5,207 nt of DNA from an uncultured Chloroflexota bacterium (GTDB taxonomy: Bacteria; Chloroflexota; Anaerolineae; Aggregatilineales; Phototrophicaceae). A model generated the notes under the pieces. It ran no database searches and had not been told where the DNA came from. It saw nothing but the letters and a program-made list of their open reading frames with translations. This document shows positions 1 to 5,207 of the stretch, one piece after another. Position 1 is the stretch's first letter, and each line of letters starts with the position of its first letter. The position numbers and the translations under genes were made by a program. Location of the stretch: NCBI GenBank assembly GCA_937942935.1, contig CALDGT010000040.1, positions 1-5,207 on the forward strand, in the 5' to 3' direction.

Positions 1-242
1 CCAATTTCATCTTGCCAACTGTATGTGGTGGCAGGCGTGGTTAATTCTAAATCGAATCGGCGTTGAGCCGTCTCTAATATCCCAAAAATATCATCTGTGG
101 CGCGGAAATAATACACATTCAACACCGCGTCCCCACGCGCACTACTCGCCGTGAGCCATCCGCCTAAATCGGCAATCGCGCTCCATCCTGCGGGGCGTTG
201 AAAATTGACCCCCAAGTTAATATCGGCATATCCTGCCAAATC
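1..242 (-). other. Start of a PsbP-like domain, cut by the window edge
   Basis: Residues 797 to the last visible codon align with the first PsbP-like domain of the neighbour: DLAGYADINLGVNFQRPAGW here against DLRSNIRGTLGFSWVRPKTW there, then VLNVYYFRA against FSVYIARTR and AQRRFDLELTT against VQRDYGLTLVG. Only the first half is present, so the call depends on this alignment. Confidence 0.55.
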
Positions 243-2630
243 GGGCGGAAAGGTGGCGTTATCCACCGTCACTTGAACAGAATCGAAGCCACTCGCACCG
301 CCAAATGCTGTCACCAAGAAACCGAGATTATATTGTCCCGATGGCGCGGCTTGTGGTATCCATGAAATGCCATTTTCTCCCCATACATAGGCAGTATTCG
401 GCTCTGGGAAAAGTTCCCCACCCGATTTCACCACATAGCGATAAGTCTGAAATTCTGCACCAACTGGAATTTTAACCGCCGCCAACGCCCCGCTAGAAGT
501 TTGGCTGATGACATCGCGCACAGTGCCATCTAAATTAAAAATGACAATCACATCATTCCAGCGTTCACTGCCCGCCTCACGATAGCGCCCATTCAACGAG
601 GCATTATCACCTGTTCGGGTGAGATATTCAAATTCGCTCACCGTCCCATCGGTAACAACGGGCAATGTCATCGGTAGCCAATTAAAATACGATTGGTCTA
701 CCCCAGATTTCCAGCTATTCACAAAGCTGACAGTGGTATCATTGACGACTTCGGTCAGGATGTAATTTTCTGCCAAACGATAGGCTGTTCCATCTTCGCT
801 AATACGGTCAATCGTGAATGCGCCCGAAGCAATTCTGCGACCAACCACTTCAACCGAGATAGTCGGCGGAAAGACAATGCTACTCACACTTGGATATACC
901 CGCGTCACCCGCACTTTTGGCGCGATGGCGGGATGATAAGCGAGGAGCGAGTCATCGGCTTGCCACAATCGCGGGGTGATGACATTATAATATTCACGAA
1001 GCATTTCCCCCCACGCCTGCAACGGAGTGATGAGGGTATAATCCCGCGAAAATTCTTTACTTTTGGCGGGGAAATAAATGCTATAAAACGAAATACGCCC
1101 CTGCACCCGTTCCGCCGCTTGTGCATATTCCCGAATACCTTCTAAGGAGCTAATCACATCCCGCGAGAGGTTAATCAATTGTGTATCTGAACTATAGGCG
1201 ATGAGTTGTTGCATCAGGTCGCCCAAATCTATGAGGTCATCTTGGTCTAAGAAGGCACTATAGGTATAAGTATTTGCGCGTGCTTGACCAATAATATTGC
1301 TATAACCGATTGGGTCTATATTGATAAAATCCGAAAAAGCAGTTATGGCTTCTACTACACGGTCAAACGGGGCTAAATTGGTGAATGCCAAGCCCAAATA
1401 ATCGTTATCTATGCCTTTTCTATCCACAATATCGCGCCCAACATAATTATCCACCAATTGCGCCCCAACTGCCTCTAATGCCGATGGATTTTCATTCAGC
1501 AATTGGGTGAGGGCGGTCATATCTACACCGGGGTCTACAATAATTTCTGGCGAGGCAAAGGTATACCTAAAAAATGGGGCAATCGTCATCAAATATTCGA
1601 TACTACTCATTGAGCAAGCATCATTGACCAATAAATCAAATTTGTCGAGGTCATTGATGCTCAGAACAGTATTAAAGGTCTTTTCTAAATCAGCTAGGGC
1701 AATATTATTCCCCGTAGATTCATCGGCGACCACACCTTGCCATGCCGCACCATGCCCCGCGAGGATGACCGCATACCGTTTGGCGGGATAATTTTGGATT
1801 CCCCAATGCAAAAATTGAGCCAAACTTTGAGCATCCCCAGAATCAATTACGCCTAAATCGGCTAAGGGGGTGCTATCTAATGTGGCAGGGAATACTTGGT
1901 CATGGTCTGCCGATACATCCGCGCCAATTTCAAATAATTGGGCAGTTTGAATATCGCCATTGTCGGCATTATATTCGGGATGACGGTCTAGCAAAGCAAC
2001 AATCCGCACAGAATCGGTGCTACCACCTGCTAATTCAAATTCATCCAAATCGTTCATCACGCTGGCTTCAAGGTTGCTATCACCACCGCTATACACCAAA
2101 AATGTCCATTCGGCTTGTGCTTGTGGATTTATTTCTGGATACCCTGCTCTAACGAGAGTGGCTTCATCTAAGGCAAATTCGGCTTGTGCTTCTGATGATG
2201 TGGCAGGTTCAATGCTCATCGAAAGCGAAAAATCGCCACCTGTGTCGCCTTCATCCACACCAAAACGTGTCGCAATGACGGTGTATTTGCCAAATGGTGG
2301 GCGGACAAATTCGATATATGAGTTAATATCACCATCTGCGACATCATCATTTTCGGCGATGATATTGCCATTGCTATCTACCAAATAGAGCAGTGGGTCT
2401 AAATCGCCAGAGGTTGCGGTTAGGCTAATTTTGAGCAACGAATTATCATCGAATACCGCGATAGGGATTTCGACAAATGGGGTATTATCGTCAATTTTCC
2501 CCGTGAGGCTTTGTGCATTAGCGGGGATAGTGCTGATGGCAAAAATACCCAAGACGGATAAAAAGAGAAGAGACGCGATTACTCGCGTCCTCCCCATCAT
2601 GTAATACTGTGACAAAATTTTATGCTTCAT
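1..2630 (-). CDS. Exported clostripain-family (C11) cysteine peptidase, 3' end beyond the window
   Basis: This gene has 876 complete codons in view and no stop before base 1. ATG at 2630 is chosen because GAGGG lies 4 bases upstream; in-frame ATGs at codons 11 and 12 are alternatives. Domains in order are a signal peptide (1-39), a PPC-like domain (about 45-141), a C11 core (about 174-568), a beta-rich module (569-795) and the start of a PsbP-like domain (797 onward). C11 marks are WTFLVYSGGDSNLE (175-188), His293 in AGHGAAW, Cys339 in NDACSMSSIE, and SIYFP (517-521). Family C11 uses a His/Cys dyad and usually cleaves after Arg or Lys, and Asp337 two residues before Cys339 fits an S1 pocket for a basic residue. 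Cys339 is the only cysteine in the visible protein. The product is probably an extracytoplasmic peptidase; its substrate is unknown. It lies 7 bases after a paralogous gene. The family call is firm, while activity and specificity are inferred. Confidence 0.9.
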   Translation of the reverse strand, partial: MKHKILSQYYMMGRTRVIASLLFLSVLGIFAISTIPANAQSLTGKIDDNTPFVEIPIAVFDDNSLLKISLTATSGDLDPLLYLVDSNGNIIAENDDVADGDINSYIEFVRPPFGKYTVIATRFGVDEGDTGGDFSLSMSIEPATSSEAQAEFALDEATLVRAGYPEINPQAQAEWTFLVYSGGDSNLEASVMNDLDEFELAGGSTDSVRIVALLDRHPEYNADNGDIQTAQLFEIGADVSADHDQVFPATLDSTPLADLGVIDSGDAQSLAQFLHWGIQNYPAKRYAVILAGHGAAWQGVVADESTGNNIALADLEKTFNTVLSINDLDKFDLLVNDACSMSSIEYLMTIAPFFRYTFASPEIIVDPGVDMTALTQLLNENPSALEAVGAQLVDNYVGRDIVDRKGIDNDYLGLAFTNLAPFDRVVEAITAFSDFINIDPIGYSNIIGQARANTYTYSAFLDQDDLIDLGDLMQQLIAYSSDTQLINLSRDVISSLEGIREYAQAAERVQGRISFYSIYFPAKSKEFSRDYTLITPLQAWGEMLREYYNVITPRLWQADDSLLAYHPAIAPKVRVTRVYPSVSSIVFPPTISVEVVGRRIASGAFTIDRISEDGTAYRLAENYILTEVVNDTTVSFVNSWKSGVDQSYFNWLPMTLPVVTDGTVSEFEYLTRTGDNASLNGRYREAGSERWNDVIVIFNLDGTVRDVISQTSSGALAAVKIPVGAEFQTYRYVVKSGGELFPEPNTAYVWGENGISWIPQAAPSGQYNLGFLVTAFGGASGFDSVQVTVDNATFPPDLAGYADINLGVNFQRPAGWSAIADLGGWLTASSARGDAVLNVYYFRATDDIFGILETAQRRFDLELTTPATTYSWQDEI
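246..926 (-). other. Beta-rich module after the C11 core, downstream gene
   Basis: Residues 569-795 begin at APKVRVTRVYPS and run to the end of a strand ending in VTVDN. The pattern is all beta: VEVVGRRI, a long strand region around LPVVTDGT, then NGRYREAGSERWNDV, AEFQTYRYVV and GQYNLGFLVTAFGG. It may be two Ig-like domains. It aligns along its whole length with bases 4063-4755 of the other gene. I recall a similar module after C11 domains in Chloroflexota proteins, but have no named family for it. Confidence 0.6.
927..2111 (-). other. C11 (clostripain) catalytic core, His293 and Cys339
   Basis: Residues 174-568 hold the whole core. The first strand (WTFLVYSGGDSNLE) matches the family's W-x-hydrophobic-Y-x-x-x-D-x-N-L-E opening. 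His293 (bases 1752-1754) sits in HGAAW and is followed by GVVADESTGNNIALADLE, the usual D-x-(T/S)...L-x-x-L-E stretch. Cys339 (bases 1614-1616) sits in DACSMSSIE. The His-to-Cys distance is 46 residues, which I recall as the spacing in the Parabacteroides enzyme PmC11. SPEIIVDPGVD (360-370) occupies the place of the SE...pG loop. The core closes with IDLGDLM, SIYFP and W-x-x-x-L-x-x-Y. Confidence 0.88.
2208..2498 (-). other. PPC-like (bacterial pre-peptidase C-terminal) beta domain
   Basis: Residues 45-141 fit the PPC pattern: alternating hydrophobic strands, DLDPLLYLVDSNGNIIAENDD (key residues Asp78-Pro79, Tyr82, Asp85, Gly88, Asn94-Asp95-Asp96), then PPFGKYTVIATRF and the closing strand GGDFSLSMSIE. 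PPC domains are small beta-sandwiches of secreted peptidases, often placed at the C-terminus and sometimes removed. Here the domain follows the signal peptide directly and precedes the catalytic core. A role in folding, surface binding or latency is possible but not shown by the sequence. Confidence 0.7.
2514..2630 (-). other. Signal peptide, predicted cleavage after ANA (39/40)
   Basis: Residues 1-39 have a basic N-terminal region (Lys2, Lys4, Arg14, Arg16), a hydrophobic core from about 17 to 32 (VIASLLFLSVLGIFAI), and Ala-Asn-Ala before Gln40, a good signal peptidase I site. There is no lipobox cysteine and no twin-arginine motif. The peptide is long; starting at Met11 or Met12 would give a more usual 28-29 residues, so the true start could lie there. 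Confidence 0.85.
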
Positions 2631-2634
2631 ACAT

Positions 2635-2639
2635 CCCTC
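2635..2639 (-). promoter_or_regulatory. Ribosome binding site of the downstream peptidase gene
   Basis: On the minus strand GAGGG lies 4 bases before ATG at 2630 and overlaps the TGA stop of the upstream gene (2638-2640). The short spacing and the shared bases suggest translational coupling of the two genes. The site supports 2630 over the in-frame ATGs at 2600 and 2597, which have no purine-rich stretch at a suitable distance. An out-of-frame ATG at 2634-2632 opens only four codons before a stop. Confidence 0.6.
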
Positions 2640-5207
2640 ATGGGGTTAAATCTATGATGCAAGTCGCTTCAACATGACTTTCTGGTGATGTGAAATAATC
2701 TTCTGGTGCAATGGGTGGCACAGTGTCGCAGGTAGCGATGAGGCTATCCCCGTTGTACACTTGGAATTTGGTGGCGGGGTCGGCATTTATCCAGAATGGA
2801 TTCCGTGTTTGGCGGAAGGCTTGGCGTGTCTGGCAAATTTCGACAGGATATTCGCCTAATGGCAAATTGATATATCCAAATGCCCACACATGATAACAAG
2901 CGGCGGGTCCGACATCGGTCTTGTCGCCATATTCCCAATCAACAGCACTAAAGATGAGTTGTGAACCCGCGAGTGGGGTTTGGACAAAGCGCAACCCACT
3001 AATATCTACACTCGCACTGGGCAAGCGATTATAGAGGAGCAATGCACGTCCATCATAACGGAGCAAAATGGCAGGTTCTAAATTATCGGTGGCGGTAATA
3101 GCGACTTGTTGTGTATCAGATTCAACAACTTCTTCTTCAATGACATCAATGGTCATACCATCTACCATCGGTTCTAAGATGCCTGTATATGTTGCTTCGG
3201 CATTCTCCCCTTCTGGGGTTTCCATCCACATGGCATAGAAGCGGTCATTAAAATAAGTGACATACAAACGCCCGCGAACCGTCTCGCCATTGCGAGTGAG
3301 TTCATACAACACCGAGCGCCATGTATGATACTGTCCAGAATAATCACGGCGGTCTATTTCGCTAAAGGCTTCTGTGCCATCAGTGACGAGTGGCAACAAG
3401 TCATCTAATGCCACATTATAATCGGTGGTCTCTAATCCAAATTCACCAGTTGCCCAAAATGTAGAATTGGTTGGGTCTGCATTCTCTGAATACCGCCACC
3501 ACACATCACCTTCTACCAATTCTGCCATTCCCCATGAATTGAGGACAGGATACGTTGTGTAATCACTGCCATCAAAATACCAATCGGTAATTTCTGAGAT
3601 AGGGTCAAATAGTGCGAGGTTATCTCGCATAATGGCATATAATTCTTCAAAATCGTCCTGAGACCCACCTCTCACCTCTGAGGTAAAGACAATCCCATAC
3701 GGAATTTCGGGGACATAATGGGCAAAACCACGCCCAACAAAATCGCCTTCATCATTGGAATAAGTGTAATCAAATTCCAACACATCGCGCCCGTCTATGG
3801 TCAGAGGACGATAATCCCCAACCAAGGTTAATCCGTAATCCCGTTGGACAATTTCGGAAATATTTTGCAAATCTTCGGTAAGCCCCTGACGGGTACGGGC
3901 AATATAAACCGAGAAATTGCTCGATTCATCGGCATTGCTCGTCCGCAAAAAGCTGAATCCAGAATCGGCGAATAAGACAACGGCGGGTAGCCATGTTTTG
4001 GGGCGCACCCACGAAAAGCCGAGAGTGCCACGAATATTGCTCCGTAAATCGGGGGTAGAATTATCGTTATTGATAGACACCGATACACTATTGAACCCTG
4101 TTGTACCGCCGTAAGTTGTCACCAATAACCCCAAGTTATAATCGCCTGTCGGGGCTGGCTCCCAAGACCACTTCAAACCGTCTTCGGGCCAAATATAGGT
4201 GTTGCCAAGTTGTGTCACAACACGACCATCAGGTGTCACGACATAACGGAATGTTTGGAATTCTGCGCCTGCGGGTATGGTCACAACCGCCACCGCACTT
4301 GAATCGGTAGACCGATTCACCACCCGTTGAATTTGTGCCGATTCGCCTTCTGGTGGAATACTAAATACCAAACTGACAGTATTCCATGTATCTGAGCCAA
4401 CTTCCCGATAGCGACCTTCTAGCGAAGATACATTTTCGGTGATATTGACCAATTCATAATAATTATTTGTGCCATCGGTCACGGCGGGAATGCTGGTATC
4501 GAATACAATTTCAGAAATATCTACACCAGAATCCCATTCGTTCACCCGTTGAACAACACCATTCACTTCTTTGGGAGTCAAAATACGTTGGCTCAACAAA
4601 CGGATAATCGTGCCATCATCTTGTACTTGGTCAACCGTGAAGTTGGTATAAGCAATGTTACGCCCGACAATTTGTTGGGTAATGCTCAATGGATTCACAT
4701 TACTTAGCTCATTGGTGGGGTAAATATTGGTGATGGTCACTTTTGGCGCGACTGGGGGGTGAAAACGATAAACCGATTCGCCCAGTGACCAAACTTGTGG
4801 AGTCACGGCATTATAATATGACCGAAGCATAGACCCCCACCCTGTGAGGTAAGTTTCGGTGAGATAGTCGGCATCAAATTTTTGACTACTGCTAGGGAAA
4901 TAGATGCTTTGGTAAGTGCTGGTTTGGGTTTCTACTTGACGACCACCGCGTCCATATAACACCGAGTTTTGTAACGCATTCAAAACCCCTTGCGACACTT
5001 CAATGAGTTCGGCATTCGTAGCTGGATTCGCTAAAAAGATAATTTGTCGCATCAATGCGCCCAAATCTATCAGCGCATCATCGCCCAAAAAGCCAGAGTA
5101 TACATACGCATTAGACCGCGCACGCCCCAACAATGTGCTATAAACAGCAGGGCTGGTTTTAATCACATTGGCAAAATTATCAATAGCTGTCTCGACATCT
5201 AAATAGG
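2638..5207 (-). CDS. Paralogous C11 peptidase, C-terminal part with accessory domains, 5' end beyond the window
   Basis: The frame is open from the window edge to TGA at 2638-2640. GTG at 5166 is not the start: the 13 complete codons upstream of it (YLDVETAIDNFAN) align with residues 422-434 of the downstream paralogue. Numbering here counts that GTG as residue 1. Residues 1-137 are the end of the C11 core, with IDLGALM and SIYFP (87-91). Residues 138-368 form a beta-rich module. Residues 378-522 and 527-677 are two PsbP-like domains. Residues 690-842 form a terminal module holding all four visible cysteines (757, 778, 813, 836). The catalytic His and Cys would lie outside the window, so activity cannot be judged. 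No transmembrane helix, LPXTG motif or other anchor is visible at the C-terminus, so the protein is probably secreted or held by its terminal module. The peptidase assignment rests on alignment with the neighbour and on the C11 tail motifs. Confidence 0.85.
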   Translation of the reverse strand, partial: YLDVETAIDNFANVIKTSPAVYSTLLGRARSNAYVYSGFLGDDALIDLGALMRQIIFLANPATNAELIEVSQGVLNALQNSVLYGRGGRQVETQTSTYQSIYFPSSSQKFDADYLTETYLTGWGSMLRSYYNAVTPQVWSLGESVYRFHPPVAPKVTITNIYPTNELSNVNPLSITQQIVGRNIAYTNFTVDQVQDDGTIIRLLSQRILTPKEVNGVVQRVNEWDSGVDISEIVFDTSIPAVTDGTNNYYELVNITENVSSLEGRYREVGSDTWNTVSLVFSIPPEGESAQIQRVVNRSTDSSAVAVVTIPAGAEFQTFRYVVTPDGRVVTQLGNTYIWPEDGLKWSWEPAPTGDYNLGLLVTTYGGTTGFNSVSVSINNDNSTPDLRSNIRGTLGFSWVRPKTWLPAVVLFADSGFSFLRTSNADESSNFSVYIARTRQGLTEDLQNISEIVQRDYGLTLVGDYRPLTIDGRDVLEFDYTYSNDEGDFVGRGFAHYVPEIPYGIVFTSEVRGGSQDDFEELYAIMRDNLALFDPISEITDWYFDGSDYTTYPVLNSWGMAELVEGDVWWRYSENADPTNSTFWATGEFGLETTDYNVALDDLLPLVTDGTEAFSEIDRRDYSGQYHTWRSVLYELTRNGETVRGRLYVTYFNDRFYAMWMETPEGENAEATYTGILEPMVDGMTIDVIEEEVVESDTQQVAITATDNLEPAILLRYDGRALLLYNRLPSASVDISGLRFVQTPLAGSQLIFSAVDWEYGDKTDVGPAACYHVWAFGYINLPLGEYPVEICQTRQAFRQTRNPFWINADPATKFQVYNGDSLIATCDTVPPIAPEDYFTSPESHVEATCIIDLTP
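2641..3099 (-). other. C-terminal module with four cysteines
   Basis: Residues 690-842 read as LLRYDGRALLLYNR, VDISGLRFVQ, AACYHVWAF, EICQTRQAF, PFWIN, KFQVYNGDSLIATCD and ATCIIDLTP at the end. I remember a similar unit at the C-terminus of exported Chloroflexota (Anaerolineae) proteins: a strand with LLN, then (V/I)SGL-x-F, C-x-x-V, FW, a strand ending ATC, and a last Cys near the end. The four cysteines (757, 778, 813, 836) are the only ones visible in this protein and could form two disulfides in an oxidising compartment. The role is unknown; attachment or target binding is possible. Confidence 0.5.
3136..3588 (-). other. Second PsbP-like domain, in tandem with the first
   Basis: The same order of elements recurs: an opening strand region with W (VLNSWGMAEL), a central hairpin (HTWRSVLYELTRNGETVRGR) against the DVLEFDYTYS...GRG hairpin of the first, then RFYAMWMETP, and a closing helix TYTGILEPMVDGMTI. 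The two copies are very diverged. An acidic linker, EEEVVESD, follows and separates them from the terminal module. Confidence 0.45.
3601..4035 (-). other. First PsbP-like (PsbP/Mog1/DUF1795-type fold) domain
   Basis: The order of motifs fits this fold: an opening strand with an aromatic-x-x-P...W pattern (GFSWVRPKTWLP), a central GRDVLEFDYTYSNDEGDFVGRGFAHYVP hairpin (first key residues Gly459-Arg460), a strand reading YGIVFTSEV, and a final helix DDFEELYAIMRDNLALF. Such domains occur in many exported proteins, where they bind ligands or partners; the name does not imply photosynthesis. This is an assignment by pattern only. Confidence 0.5.
4063..4755 (-). other. Beta-rich module after the C11 core, upstream gene
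   Basis: This is the counterpart of bases 246-926. Well-kept blocks are APKVTITNIYP, GRYREVGSDTWNTV, IPAGAEFQTFRYVV and GDYNLGLLVTTYGGTTGF. Conservation of glycines and aromatic residues with variable loops between them fits a beta-sandwich. There are no cysteines and no recognisable catalytic motif, so a structural or binding role is likeliest. Confidence 0.6.
4756..5207 (-). other. End of the C11 core, upstream gene
   Basis: This stretch aligns with residues 422-568 of the downstream peptidase. The most conserved block is GRARSNAYVYSGFLGDDALI against GQARANTYTYSAFLDQDDLI, then DLGALMRQII against DLGDLMQQLI; over the 36-residue block around these I count 21 identities. SIYFP and GWGSMLRSYYNAVTPQVW are the family's closing motifs. 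This shows that the upstream gene is a C11 peptidase or a close derivative. Confidence 0.85.

Larger units (their letters stand above)
1..1352 (-). repeat. Paralogous segment, downstream copy (partner is 3790-5207)
   Basis: This is the second member of the tandem gene duplication, residues 427-876 of the downstream peptidase. Length differs from its partner by some 20 codons spread over several small insertions and deletions in loops. The frame is intact throughout, so both copies have been kept under selection as coding sequence. Confidence 0.85.
3790..5207 (-). repeat. Paralogous segment, upstream copy (partner is 1-1352)
   Basis: This stretch encodes a protein segment alignable with that encoded by 1-1352, from the C11 tail through the beta module into the first PsbP-like domain. 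Identity at the protein level is roughly 40-50% by eye and higher in blocks. At the DNA level only short exact matches survive, such as CACTTTTGGCGCGA at 4738 and again at 912. The duplication is therefore old, not a recent tandem repeat. Confidence 0.85.

Noticed and set aside
693..1145. Plus-strand open frame of 150 codons, with others at 1507-1791, 1880-2152 and 2017-2388
   Set aside because: All are antisense to the C11 peptidase gene, whose frame carries signal peptide, family motifs and paralogue alignment. Their translations show no domain pattern and no convincing ribosome binding sites.
2631..2637. Terminator or promoter between the two genes
   Set aside because: Only 7 bases separate them, with no room for a hairpin and no promoter-like elements recognised upstream in the end of the first gene.
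3136..4035. PsbP-like domains as a sign of oxygenic photosynthesis
   Set aside because: The fold is widespread in non-photosynthetic bacterial exoproteins, and the domains here are fused to a peptidase. No photosynthetic gene is visible.
2711..4310. Short frames within the upstream gene on both strands (2711-2893, 2744-2938, 3828-4088, 3917-4114, 4101-4310)
   Set aside because: They lie inside a frame whose protein aligns with its paralogue or has coherent domain structure; none has recognisable content.
912..4751. Short exact DNA matches such as CACTTTTGGCGCGA at 912 and 4738, and CGCCCAAATCTAT near 1220 and 5049, as regulatory or mobile repeats
   Set aside because: Each falls at the same place in the protein alignment (APKV and IDLG motifs), so they are remnants of the gene duplication.
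5164..5166. GTG as the start codon of the upstream gene
   Set aside because: Reading upstream to the window edge remains open and the extra residues align with the middle of the downstream C11 protein, so the codon is an internal Val.
1..5207. Defence system, CRISPR array, RNA gene or mobile element
   Set aside because: No repeat-spacer pattern, transposase, inverted terminal repeats or tRNA/rRNA-like sequence was seen. The clan CD peptidases have signal peptides and secreted-type accessory domains, which argues against an intracellular caspase-like defence effector.

Overview
The window carries two large genes, both on the minus strand and both running off an edge. Together they fill all of it except a 7-base gap at 2631-2637. 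They are tandem, diverged copies of one exported clostripain-family (peptidase family C11, clan CD) cysteine peptidase with an unusually large accessory C-terminus. Reading in the direction of transcription, the first gene enters at 5207 with its N-terminus and catalytic residues outside the window, and it ends at 2638. The second gene starts at 2630, has its signal peptide, PPC-like domain and complete C11 core in view, and leaves the window at base 1.

The two genes complement each other as evidence. The downstream gene shows the N-terminal half of the architecture: signal peptide, PPC-like domain, and C11 core with His293 and Cys339. The upstream gene shows the C-terminal half: end of the C11 core, a beta-rich module, two PsbP-like domains, and a cysteine-containing terminal module. 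Where they overlap (about 450 residues) they align almost end to end. The full architecture is therefore probably signal peptide, PPC, C11, beta module, PsbP-like repeat(s), terminal module. That is an inference, because neither gene is complete here.

The likely source is a bacterium of the Chloroflexota, perhaps Anaerolineae. I infer this from remembered similarity of the beta module after the C11 domain and of the terminal module to secreted proteins of that group; no search was run. GC content is about 46% by spot counts. Only protein-coding sequence and one ribosome binding site are supported. I see no RNA gene, mobile element, CRISPR array, promoter or terminator.

The clearest non-gene signal is base-sequence avoidance. 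The tetranucleotide GATC does not occur once in 5207 bases (about 20 expected), and CCGG and GGCC occur once each (about 15 expected each), whereas CGCG occurs about 24 times. This suggests lineage-wide restriction-site avoidance.
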